A DNA stretch of 64,000 nucleotides, taken from Paraglaciecola sp. L3A3. Lineage in GTDB: Bacteria; Pseudomonadota; Gammaproteobacteria; Enterobacterales; Alteromonadaceae. The notes beneath the pieces are model-generated. The model did no database searches and was not told the DNA's origin. It saw only the letters and a program-made list of their open reading frames with translations. The stretch is from contig NZ_CP047023.1 in NCBI RefSeq assembly GCF_009796765.1, positions 1,471,501 to 1,535,500 on the forward strand, written 5' to 3'. The translations under genes and the position numbers were made by a program. Positions 17,010 through 25,362 of this stretch are shown here, one piece after another. How positions within the stretch are numbered: position 1 is the stretch's first letter; each line of letters opens with the position of its first letter.

Positions 17010-18100
17010 TTGTGTGTGACCTGGCTTAAAGGCAGCCTAACGCTAGTCAGCATTTGTTGTTCTTGTTGTTGCCAGTTAACTTGCCCTTTAAACTTTTCTA
17101 TTGTGGCATTACTTAGCACCGCTCCTATGCCATGACCATGTTCACTGGGTAATAAACGGCTACCCAATAGGCTAATTGCTTGTTTATCTAAGGTTTGCCC
17201 TTGGTTATAAATGTTTAAACACCAGCTGCCATTATCTCCCGCATTATCTAATAAGGATTCAATTCTCACTTGTTTGTTATTTGTTGTAGTGGCAGCTTCA
17301 CAAGCATTAATGATCACGCTGGTTAAAGCGGGTAATAAGGTTCTGTCAGCGCAAATATAGGCCTTGTTTTTGTCTATATTTGATTGCCAAATAATGGGGG
17401 ATTCAGGTCGTGCTACAGCCATTAAATGTTGTAATGATTGCCACAGCTCATTGATTTGATAGAAATGTTGACGCTTTTCTCGTACATCGTCAGCCACTTC
17501 TCGCCAATTTTTAAGATGTTGTTCAACTCGCTGAAATTGCTGCTCTAGGTTATGCATCAGTTCAGACTGAGAGGGTTGTTCAAGGATTTCTTCTAATATT
17601 AAGCGAATAGATTGTACTGGCGTGGCCACATCATGACTGAGTTGTGCAGCGGCTGTACCTATGGCTAAAAGTTGTTCATCTCTCAATTGTTTTTCTCGTA
17701 ATTGTTGAATGGATTGTTCACGACGAGCCAGCAGTACTCGAAAATACAATATAACCGCAGCCATTAATAAAGCGGTTAAAATAAAACTGCCCACCATGGC
17801 ATAAAAATGATTGAGCATTTGTCCGCTGTGATGACTGTGTTCGGGTAATAACAGTAATTGTGATAACTGAGCCAATATGCTTATTACTAATACGGCGGCG
17901 GCATGTAGATAAGGCAGTAACATAAAGCCTAAAACTAAAGGCACTAGTAAAATGGCATTGAAAGGATTACTGGCTGCACCATTTGCTGCGATCAATATGT
18001 TGATACCAGCGACTTCAATTACCAGTAGAAACAACATTACCCAAGGCGCAGGACGAATCTGTCTACGCAGGGCCAAGACAATCAATAACAACATTGACAC
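17006..18100 (-). CDS. RegB/ActS/PrrB-like membrane redox sensor histidine kinase
   Basis: Histidine kinase of 364 residues from a GTG start. Five or six N-terminal membrane helices enclose GAASNPF (41-47), which matches the GGxxNPF quinone-binding motif of RegB with Gly-to-Ala at the second position. The H-box is QLSHDVATPVQSI (His156); the N-box contains INACEA and the G-box GHGIGAVLSN. An in-frame ATG two codons downstream is an alternative start. The frame stays open back to the receptor's stop codon without another common start codon, so the N-terminus looks short compared with RegB. It starts 30 bases after the TonB receptor gene and overlaps its partner regulator by four bases. Confidence 0.87.
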   Translation of the reverse strand: MSMLLLIVLALRRQIRPAPWVMLFLLVIEVAGINILIAANGAASNPFNAILLVPLVLGFMLLPYLHAAAVLVISILAQLSQLLLLPEHSHHSGQMLNHFYAMVGSFILTALLMAAVILYFRVLLARREQSIQQLREKQLRDEQLLAIGTAAAQLSHDVATPVQSIRLILEEILEQPSQSELMHNLEQQFQRVEQHLKNWREVADDVREKRQHFYQINELWQSLQHLMAVARPESPIIWQSNIDKNKAYICADRTLLPALTSVIINACEAATTTNNKQVRIESLLDNAGDNGSWCLNIYNQGQTLDKQAISLLGSRLLPSEHGHGIGAVLSNATIEKFKGQVNWQQQEQQMLTSVRLPLSQVTHK

Positions 18101-18130
18101 TATTCCAAAACTTAGTTGCTGGAAGAATAC

Positions 18131-20311
18131 TTAAAATTGATAGTTTAAGCCAAAATTAAATGAACGTCCTTCACCCGCTAACTGCATTAAACCGAGTGAA
18201 CTATCGTTTTTATACTGAGCTATGGATACGCCACCTAAAGGTTGCTGGTAATACTCGTCTAAAAGGTTAGTAATGGATAACTTTAACGTTAATTTATCTA
18301 ATGCATATTGGCTACTAATGTTAAGTAAGTGGTAACTGTCAGTGCTATTTTCAAAACGTCTTAGATCAATACGATCCTTGTTTGCTGTCCATTGCCAACT
18401 AAGTGTATTTTGCCAGTCGCCTGATTGTTGCTGTAAAGAGACTTTTGTTTGCAAAGGTTTGATTTGGTACAAGGGCTGATTGCTGTCGTCTCGTTCGCCA
18501 TGTGTTGTTATTAACTGCGCTTTAAGCTGCCATAATCCTAAAGTCTGGTTATCGCTCAATTTATAGGAAGTATCTAATCGGCTACCGTATAAAGTGGCAT
18601 CTAGGTTAGAAAATTGCAAAATATTACGTTGAGTAGGGGTACTTGAACTGGTATCAAAACTGCCGATAATCTCAGCATCTACATAATCAGACACTTGGGT
18701 ATACCAAAGGTTAATACTGAATTGCCAATCTTCGTTTACAGCGATATTATGATAGCTGGCGCTAAAAGTATGAGCTGTTTCTGGTTTTAAATCAGGATTA
18801 CCCACATAACCATTAGCATCACCAAACCAGCCAATCATGGTCGTTGCCATTGTGCTTTGTCCCCAGCTATATCTTTCGTATAGATTCGGTGCACGGTTTT
18901 TGCGGGCGAAACCGAACTCAATCGATTTTTGCTCTGTAAGTTTGTAACGGGCCAACAAGCTAATATCAACTAATGTGTCAGATTGTTCTCTATCAAGTGC
19001 ATTGAAAGCTATCGCTGCTGCAGAATTCACATCTACCATGCCGCCCATACCCATACTAGAGTCCATATCCATGCCAGAATCCATATCCATACCTGAGCCC
19101 ATATCCATGTCAGAATCCATATAACCTTGCACCTCTTTTGTATTGGTGGTCACATGTTCAATCCTGATCCCCGAAGATATCTGCCATTTAGCTGTTAATT
19201 GCTGCTCTAATTCAGCATAAGTAGCAATACGTTGACGTCGCCCATCATTAATATTGATGTAGTCATTTGGTCCCATCATCATGGATCCTTCAACAGCAGG
19301 CCACCAATCGTCAATTTGATAATGGTAGTAGGCGTGGCCTAAGGTTAACCTTTTTTCAGCACTAAGGTCTATGTTCCATTCTAGTTGATAACTGATATCT
19401 TGAGCATCGGTATTCATTGGCATCATGCCGGTTTTTTCCACAGTGAAAAATCCCATTTTATGTTTCACTTGATGCCAGTTAATTTGCGCAGAAAATTCTC
19501 CATGCTCAATGTTTCGTTGATATTGGCTAGTTAAACCCCAACTTTTATTTTCAGTCATGTCCATATATTGATTAGGAAAACCCTGATATGGAATATATTG
19601 ATGGCTTAACTTTATTGCTAATTGTTGTGTTTGATCTCTAAATGCGGCGGTTAAATTATGATTCTGCGCACGATAAAGGGTATCTAAAACCTTGTCGCCA
19701 TTACCGTCTTGATAACTTTGCGCGTCATCGTAAGCCCCTTGATAATCTATACTAATGGATTTACTTGCCCAGTTAGCACCAACACCTATTGATTTACCAT
19801 GGTTTATACTGCGGTATTGGGTCGACAGGTAACCCACATTCCAAGCTAAATTTGCTTGTTGATTGAATTGAGGGTTGATCGAATTAACACTGATTACGCC
19901 GGCTATATTATCTCCAGCTGCACTCACTGGAGATATCCCCGCAACTACTGTCATAGCTTGTACTTGATTGGCCGAAATATAAGATAAAGGAGGATTCATA
20001 TGATTAGCACAGGCAGGAGTAATGTCTGCACCATCTACTAATACTTTCACTCGGTCGCCCATCATACCGTTTAAAATAGGTAAACTCGACATACCGCCAG
20101 CGGCAGAGAAATCTACACCTTGCTGTTTTAATAAAGCATCTAGATTACCTAGGTGTTCTTTTTGATTAAGTTGTTGACCGTGAACTTCGATTACGTCGGT
20201 CTCTTCATCAGCTAACACAGTGGTAGAATAAAGCGCATGCATGGCAATGACTATGGGAGATAAAACCGATAAACAAACTGAGCGAGGAGCTGAAGTGCAC
20301 TGAAGTTTCAT
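18131..20311 (-). CDS. TonB-dependent copper receptor (OprC/NosA family)
   Basis: Outer-membrane TonB receptor of 726 residues; signal peptide ends near VLADE (~35). A plug domain (~40-150) includes GGMSSLPILNG and VLVDGADITPACANHMNPP. The CxxxM motif (Cys101, Met105) and an HxM motif (His284, Met286 in KHKM) match the copper site described for Pseudomonas OprC; they lie 183 residues apart, against 180 in OprC as I recall it. A 22-strand barrel follows and ends in FGLNYQF. A Met/Asp-rich insertion lies at ~398-426. AAGG precedes the ATG. It is the first gene of an operon with a RegBA-like pair. Role: copper uptake across the outer membrane, probably for cuproenzymes. Confidence 0.9.
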   Translation of the reverse strand: MKLQCTSAPRSVCLSVLSPIVIAMHALYSTTVLADEETDVIEVHGQQLNQKEHLGNLDALLKQQGVDFSAAGGMSSLPILNGMMGDRVKVLVDGADITPACANHMNPPLSYISANQVQAMTVVAGISPVSAAGDNIAGVISVNSINPQFNQQANLAWNVGYLSTQYRSINHGKSIGVGANWASKSISIDYQGAYDDAQSYQDGNGDKVLDTLYRAQNHNLTAAFRDQTQQLAIKLSHQYIPYQGFPNQYMDMTENKSWGLTSQYQRNIEHGEFSAQINWHQVKHKMGFFTVEKTGMMPMNTDAQDISYQLEWNIDLSAEKRLTLGHAYYHYQIDDWWPAVEGSMMMGPNDYININDGRRQRIATYAELEQQLTAKWQISSGIRIEHVTTNTKEVQGYMDSDMDMGSGMDMDSGMDMDSSMGMGGMVDVNSAAAIAFNALDREQSDTLVDISLLARYKLTEQKSIEFGFARKNRAPNLYERYSWGQSTMATTMIGWFGDANGYVGNPDLKPETAHTFSASYHNIAVNEDWQFSINLWYTQVSDYVDAEIIGSFDTSSSTPTQRNILQFSNLDATLYGSRLDTSYKLSDNQTLGLWQLKAQLITTHGERDDSNQPLYQIKPLQTKVSLQQQSGDWQNTLSWQWTANKDRIDLRRFENSTDSYHLLNISSQYALDKLTLKLSITNLLDEYYQQPLGGVSIAQYKNDSSLGLMQLAGEGRSFNFGLNYQF
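19034..19120 (-). repeat. Met/Asp-rich short repeat within the copper receptor
   Basis: The DNA repeats a ~12-18-base unit coding for MDMDSG/MDMGSG-like motifs (~residues 398-426), ending in SSMGMGGM. About a dozen methionines in 29 residues suggest a copper-binding extracellular loop. Tandem repetition makes copy number likely to vary between strains. Confidence 0.8.
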
Positions 20312-20582
20312 TAATAACCTTAATCACATAATTAATATTTTTTCTAGTATACAAACCATGTTTGATGGTTGAAATGTGGCAAATTGTCGCACCCCTAAAT
20401 TGGTATTTTAAAGTTCCAAGCAAAGTTGTTGCCTTTGATGTTTTTTTTAGCCCAAATTGTCCGAATTTTTTCTTTTTACAATATGACATATCAATGACAA
20501 ACCGATATGCTAGTAACATTAATTGTATGGCTTGTTTGATGATCGTATCTGCCAGCCTTCGAAGTATTAAGTTAGGGTCAAT
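20312..20582. promoter_or_regulatory. Divergent promoter region of the copper receptor and the KAS III gene
   Basis: This 271-base A+T-rich gap lies between divergent genes and must carry both promoters. No Fur, CueR or RegA consensus is recognised with confidence. The small ORFs crossing it lack ribosome-binding sites and family resemblance. Confidence 0.3.
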
Positions 20583-21707
20583 ATGTCAACTTCTGTGGTG
20601 GTTAGTGGTTCAGGATTATGGACGCCAGAAAATTGTATTTCAAACGAAGAGCTGGTGGATTCATACAACGATTACGCCGAACATTTTAATCGTATTAATC
20701 AAGTCGCAATCGAACAAGGTGAATTAACTGCTAAACCCTTTTCAAGCGCTGAGTTTATCCAAAAAGCGTCGGGTATCAAAAGTCGATACGTTTATGTAAA
20801 AGAAGGTATTTTGGACATACAGCGTATGTACCCTGATATCCCCGAACGTTGCGATGAACAATTATCAGATCAAGCTGAAATGGCACTAAAAGTGGCAAAA
20901 TTAGCTTTAACTGCAGCTAATAAACAAGCGCAAGATATCGATGTTGTTATTGTAGCTTGTGCATATACTCAACGCTCTTATCCAGCAATCGCTATTGAAG
21001 TGCAAGGAGCCTTGGGAATTAAAGGTTTTGCATTTGATATGTTAGTGGCGTGTTCCGCAGCCACATTTGCTTTGCATCGAGCCTATGAAATGATTTCTGC
21101 CGGTACCGCCAAATCCGTCTTACTAATTAATCCTGAATTAACCTCACCACAAGTGAATTATTGTGATCGAGACAGCCACTTTATTTTTGGTGATGTGGCT
21201 ACCGCTATGGTGGTAGAAAGTTCAGACACGGCTAGTTCTAAACATGTTTTTCAAATATTGAGTACCAAAGCCGTCACTGATTATTCTAATAATATTCGCT
21301 CTAATTTTGGTTATGTAAGCCGAGCGAATGACGCGGATCCTTTTGCGGCAGATAAATTGTTTCATCAAGAAGGTCGCAAAGTGTTTAAAGAAGTATGTCC
21401 TATGGCGGTAGAACATATTGAAGAGCATTTAGCTCGTCATCAATTGACAGCAGAAAATGTTAATCGTTGGTGGTTACATCAAGCGAATATTAATATGAAC
21501 ACTTTAATTACCCGTAAATTATTAGGCCGCGAACCTGCAGAATCAGAAGCGCCAATTGTTTTGGATAAATACGCTAATACTGCTTCGGCAGGCTCTATTA
21601 TCGCGTTTAATTTACATCACCAAGATATGCAATCAGGGGATGTTGGGGTGTTATGTTCTTTTGGTGCGGGATATTCCATTGGCAGTTTAGTACTAAAAAA
21701 AATCTAA
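20583..21707 (+). CDS. Beta-ketoacyl-ACP synthase III (FabH-like)
   Basis: Thiolase-fold condensing enzyme of 374 residues. The catalytic triad is complete: Cys157 in LVACSAATF, His299 in WWLHQANINMN, and Asn332 in KYANTASAG, with the glycine-rich FGAGYSIGS end typical of KAS III. Such enzymes join acetyl- or acyl-CoA to malonyl-ACP. It is longer than the house-keeping FabH (~317), because of an N-terminal insertion around residues 35-90, and it is not beside fab genes. A role in a special acyl chain, such as branched, long or polyketide-like, is possible. It is followed by PrsK/PrsR after 91 bases. Confidence 0.85.
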   Translation: MSTSVVVSGSGLWTPENCISNEELVDSYNDYAEHFNRINQVAIEQGELTAKPFSSAEFIQKASGIKSRYVYVKEGILDIQRMYPDIPERCDEQLSDQAEMALKVAKLALTAANKQAQDIDVVIVACAYTQRSYPAIAIEVQGALGIKGFAFDMLVACSAATFALHRAYEMISAGTAKSVLLINPELTSPQVNYCDRDSHFIFGDVATAMVVESSDTASSKHVFQILSTKAVTDYSNNIRSNFGYVSRANDADPFAADKLFHQEGRKVFKEVCPMAVEHIEEHLARHQLTAENVNRWWLHQANINMNTLITRKLLGREPAESEAPIVLDKYANTASAGSIIAFNLHHQDMQSGDVGVLCSFGAGYSIGSLVLKKI

Positions 21708-21798
21708 TCTATTGAGAGTCTATCTATGCCTGATTTTATTCGCATAAAGTGGACTCGCTATAAATAGAGATAATTGTAAAGGATAAACAGGGTCTCTT

Positions 21799-23817
21799 AT
21801 GTTGACAACGATTGGTTACGCAGTTTGTGCTGTGGGCTACATATTTTTACTTTTATTATTGTTCACGGTACGTAAGTCTGGATTGGCAAAATATTTACTG
21901 ATTTTAGCCACTGCTTCTACATGTTTGTGGGCGATTGTACCTTTCTGGTTGTCACCTATGACAATCGAACAACTTTTGTTATTTGATAATATTAAAAACT
22001 TTTTCTGGTTGTTGTTTATCGCTTCTTGCTTAAAAGATAACTTTAAAAATATAGGTGATGTGCTTTGTCGGGTCGACACTTGGTTGATTTTAGCTCTACC
22101 TATAGCTGCTTTTGTCTTGCTCGCCGCAGGCGTTTATGACAGGCAGTGGGAGTTTCTTATCCAGACTATGATTGCCTTAGAAGTGTTAGTGTTACTTGAG
22201 GTGATGTACCGTCAAGCGGGTGATAATGCTTGGGCTTTAAAACCCCTTGTTTTGTATCTCGCTGCTACTAGTATTTTTGAATTTGTTACTTTTGCCAATG
22301 CGCTAATGGTTGAACACATTCATTACAGTTATATTGCTGCTAGAGGATATATCTACACTGCATTTATTCCCTTCTTGATCTTAGCCATTAGGCGAGTGAA
22401 AACTTGGGGAGTTGAAATATATATTTCTCGTGAAGTGGTGATGCACAGTACTTTATTAATGGTTGCCGGTGGATATTTATTCATCATGGCTCTTATTGGT
22501 TATGCAGTGCAGTACTTTGGTGGAGAATGGAGTACGACCATCCAAATAGTGCTTGTGGCATTGTCTTTGGCATTACTGGGCACTTTGTTTTTGTCTTTAA
22601 GTTTTAGAACTAAAATAAAAGTATTTATTACCAAACATTTTTTTGCCAACCAATTTGATTATCGTAATGAATGGTTGAAATTAACTCAGTGTCTGGATGA
22701 AGGTGACCCAGATGGTAACGTTTATGCAACAGGATTGAGAGGTTTTATTCAAGCTTTTGATTATCGTCAAGGAAACCTCATTAAGTTAAATAACGGTAGA
22801 TTAGAAGTATTAGCACATATCGACAGCCAACAAATAACAGCAAATGAACGAACTGTTTTATTAGAGTTTTGTGATTTTTTCCAAACTAAAAACTGGATAG
22901 TCGATATCGAAGAGCTGCGGGTTAAACCTTTTATGTATGAAGGGTTGAAAGTGAATCATGCATTGTTAAATGATGTCTCGTTTCAATTGGTTATTCCTAT
23001 GTACAAAGAAGATGCTTTGTGGGGGCTAGTTGCAATAAAGGGAGACGATAATACCAATAAAAAATTAAATTGGGAATTAAGAGACTATTTGACTGTGGTC
23101 AATGCACAAATTTCTAATTTTATTTTTCATCATTTGGCTGCCCAAGAGTTGGCAGAAAACGCTCAGTTTTCTGCATTTACACGTATGTCAGCTTTTGTGG
23201 TGCATGATTTAAAAAATGTTTTAGCACAAATTGATCTCATTTTATGTAATGCTGAGCAACATAAAGATAATCCTGAATTTATTGAAGATACTTTTGAAAC
23301 ATTGCATCATACCAAAGCACGTATGGATAAAATGCTACGTCAGTTGACAGAAAAAAATACTGTGCCCAAAGGCGCTGAGAGTTTAGTTGTTTTATCTCAT
23401 TGTATTGAACAAGTCATAGAACAACGTTGTGGTAGTTATCTTCCTAAACCTAGCTTGCAAATCATCGATGAACTACCTGTAGTGTTAGATCAAGATAAGT
23501 TAAGTAACGTTATGTATCACTTAATTAGTAATGCACAACAAGCAACAAGTGATCAGGGTGAAGTAAAGGTTAGTGTTGATAAATCACTTGACGAACAATT
23601 CATCATAGTAAAAATTATAGATAATGGTTCAGGTATGAGCGATGAGTTTATCCGAACGCGGCTTTTTAAACCTTTTGACACAACTAAAGGAAATGCCGGA
23701 ATGGGAATTGGTGCATTTGATGCCAAAGCTTATCTAGAGAAAATTGGCGGGCAACTGTTAGTAAATAGCGAAGAACAAGTAGGTAGTATTTTTACCTTAC
23801 GTATTCCAGCTCACTAG
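21799..23817 (+). CDS. prsK: PrsK, XrtA/PEP-CTERM system histidine kinase
   Basis: Membrane sensor kinase of 672 residues. The N-terminus has about eight membrane helices (to ~275), then a GAF-like domain (~300-440), then the kinase core with H-box FVVHDLKNVLAQ, N-box HLISNAQQAT, IIDNGSGM, and G-box GMGIGAFDAKAYLEKIGGQL. This architecture defines PrsK, which with PrsR controls exopolysaccharide and PEP-CTERM sorting genes in exosortase (XrtA) bacteria. The response regulator starts 30 bases later, making a two-gene operon. No exosortase or PEP-CTERM protein is seen in this window, so targets lie elsewhere. Confidence 0.9.
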   Translation: MLTTIGYAVCAVGYIFLLLLLFTVRKSGLAKYLLILATASTCLWAIVPFWLSPMTIEQLLLFDNIKNFFWLLFIASCLKDNFKNIGDVLCRVDTWLILALPIAAFVLLAAGVYDRQWEFLIQTMIALEVLVLLEVMYRQAGDNAWALKPLVLYLAATSIFEFVTFANALMVEHIHYSYIAARGYIYTAFIPFLILAIRRVKTWGVEIYISREVVMHSTLLMVAGGYLFIMALIGYAVQYFGGEWSTTIQIVLVALSLALLGTLFLSLSFRTKIKVFITKHFFANQFDYRNEWLKLTQCLDEGDPDGNVYATGLRGFIQAFDYRQGNLIKLNNGRLEVLAHIDSQQITANERTVLLEFCDFFQTKNWIVDIEELRVKPFMYEGLKVNHALLNDVSFQLVIPMYKEDALWGLVAIKGDDNTNKKLNWELRDYLTVVNAQISNFIFHHLAAQELAENAQFSAFTRMSAFVVHDLKNVLAQIDLILCNAEQHKDNPEFIEDTFETLHHTKARMDKMLRQLTEKNTVPKGAESLVVLSHCIEQVIEQRCGSYLPKPSLQIIDELPVVLDQDKLSNVMYHLISNAQQATSDQGEVKVSVDKSLDEQFIIVKIIDNGSGMSDEFIRTRLFKPFDTTKGNAGMGIGAFDAKAYLEKIGGQLLVNSEEQVGSIFTLRIPAH

Positions 23818-23847
23818 TCAATATTGTAAATATAAGGGTTTTGTTAC

Positions 23848-25206
23848 ATGGATAAAATTTTAGTCGTGGATGACGATTTAGGTATTCAAAAACAATTAAA
23901 ATGGAGCTTTAGTGGTTACGAAGTGGTTTTTGCTGAAGATCGTGCTTCGGCGATTGCACAACTGAGACGTTATGAACCCAAAGTGGTGACTTTAGATTTA
24001 GGTTTACCACCGGATCCAACTAATGCCAGCGAAGGTTTAGCTACTCTGGAGGAAATTCTAGCGTTAGCACCACAAACCAAAGTGATCGTGGTGACTGGCA
24101 ATAATGACAAAAAAAATGCCTTAAAAGCGATTGATATTGGTGCCTATGATTTTTATCAAAAACCGATTGACTCAGACACTATTCAAATTTTGGTTGGCCG
24201 AGCAATTAACTTATTTGATTTGGAAATGGAAAATCGTCATTTAGCTTCGGTTGCGCCTTCGATGGACCGAATTTTAGGTCAGAGTGAAGGAATATTGCTG
24301 GCTAGCCGTAAAGCTGAACGTATTGCCCAAACCGATATTAGTACATTATTACTGGGGGAAAGTGGTACAGGTAAAGAAGTGTTTGCTCGTAGTATTCACG
24401 AACATAGTTTACGTAAAGACAAACCATTTATAGCCATCAACTGTGCATCTATTCCTGAAAATTTATTAGAAAGTGAATTGTTTGGTTATGAAAAAGGTGC
24501 TTTCACGGGAGCCAATAAAACCACCCCAGGTAAAATTGAGTCCGCACAAAATGGTACTTTGTTTTTAGATGAAATTGGTGATATGCCAATAGGTTTACAA
24601 GCGAAAATGTTACGTTTTTTACAAGAACGAGTGATTGAACGAGTAGGCGGACGTAGCGTAATTCCTGTGGATATTCGTGTGGTTTGTGCAACTCATAGAG
24701 ATGTGCAATCAATGGTGGCAGAAGAGACCTTTCGCGAGGATTTATTCTATAGGGTAGGTGAAATCAGTATTATGATCCCTCCTTTGCGTGAACGAGATAA
24801 CGACGTTATTTTATTAGCTAAAACTTTCTTAGCTCAATACAACGAAGAGTTTAAAACCAAAATTAAAGGTTTCAGCGACTCGGCTATTTTGGCCATGAAA
24901 CAACATAAATGGCCTGGCAATATTCGTGAATTACAGAATAAATTAAAATCAGCTGTGATTATGGCTGAAGGTAACCTAATCCAAGCAGACGATTTAAGTT
25001 TAGTGGTAAAAGATGAAGGGCCTTCACTTGACTCTTTGAATTTAAGAGAAGTACGAGAACATGCTGAAAGCCGTGCTATTCGTAACGCTTATCTAGTTGC
25101 TGAAAAAAACATGTCAAAAGCCGCTGAGTTATTAGGCGTGACACGCCCTACTTTATACTCATTAATTGATAAGTATCATCTAGAAGATATAAAAACCGGT
25201 GCCTAA
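23848..25206 (+). CDS. prsR: PrsR, sigma54-dependent response regulator of the PEP-CTERM system
   Basis: NtrC-class activator of 452 residues. Receiver domain (1-125) with VVDDD and phospho-Asp in VTLDLGLPPDP. AAA+ domain with Walker A GESGTGKE, the sigma54-contact loop GAFTGA, and Walker B TLFLDEIGD. A Fis-type helix-turn-helix (MSKAAELLGVTRPTLYSLI) is at the C-terminus. LGLPPDP and the overall layout fit PrsR specifically. Its targets should carry sigma54 promoters (GG-N10-GC). Partner of the kinase immediately upstream. Confidence 0.92.
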   Translation: MDKILVVDDDLGIQKQLKWSFSGYEVVFAEDRASAIAQLRRYEPKVVTLDLGLPPDPTNASEGLATLEEILALAPQTKVIVVTGNNDKKNALKAIDIGAYDFYQKPIDSDTIQILVGRAINLFDLEMENRHLASVAPSMDRILGQSEGILLASRKAERIAQTDISTLLLGESGTGKEVFARSIHEHSLRKDKPFIAINCASIPENLLESELFGYEKGAFTGANKTTPGKIESAQNGTLFLDEIGDMPIGLQAKMLRFLQERVIERVGGRSVIPVDIRVVCATHRDVQSMVAEETFREDLFYRVGEISIMIPPLRERDNDVILLAKTFLAQYNEEFKTKIKGFSDSAILAMKQHKWPGNIRELQNKLKSAVIMAEGNLIQADDLSLVVKDEGPSLDSLNLREVREHAESRAIRNAYLVAEKNMSKAAELLGVTRPTLYSLIDKYHLEDIKTGA

Positions 25207-25227
25207 TCTACGTTATTGTGAAATTGG

Positions 25228-25256
25228 CTTATGGTCGAAGCATATTCGTCCATAAG
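25228..25256 (+). terminator. Hairpin after prsR, possible terminator
   Basis: CTTATGG and CCATAAG pair, with an inner CGAA/TTCG extension. No T-run follows directly, so intrinsic termination is uncertain; it may be a transcript-stabilising end. Confidence 0.45.
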
Positions 25257-25362
25257 TGAATTTATTTCTCACTTCTCCTTTCTGAAAAGCTTGGCTGGTA
25301 TGCTAAGTGCATATTAACTTTCATCCTTCGATATAATTACTTTACTTTGGTTTACTTGATTT

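Noticed and set aside
20362..20727. 121-codon ORF across the KAS III promoter
   Set aside because: Overlaps the true start of the KAS III gene in another frame; no family resemblance.
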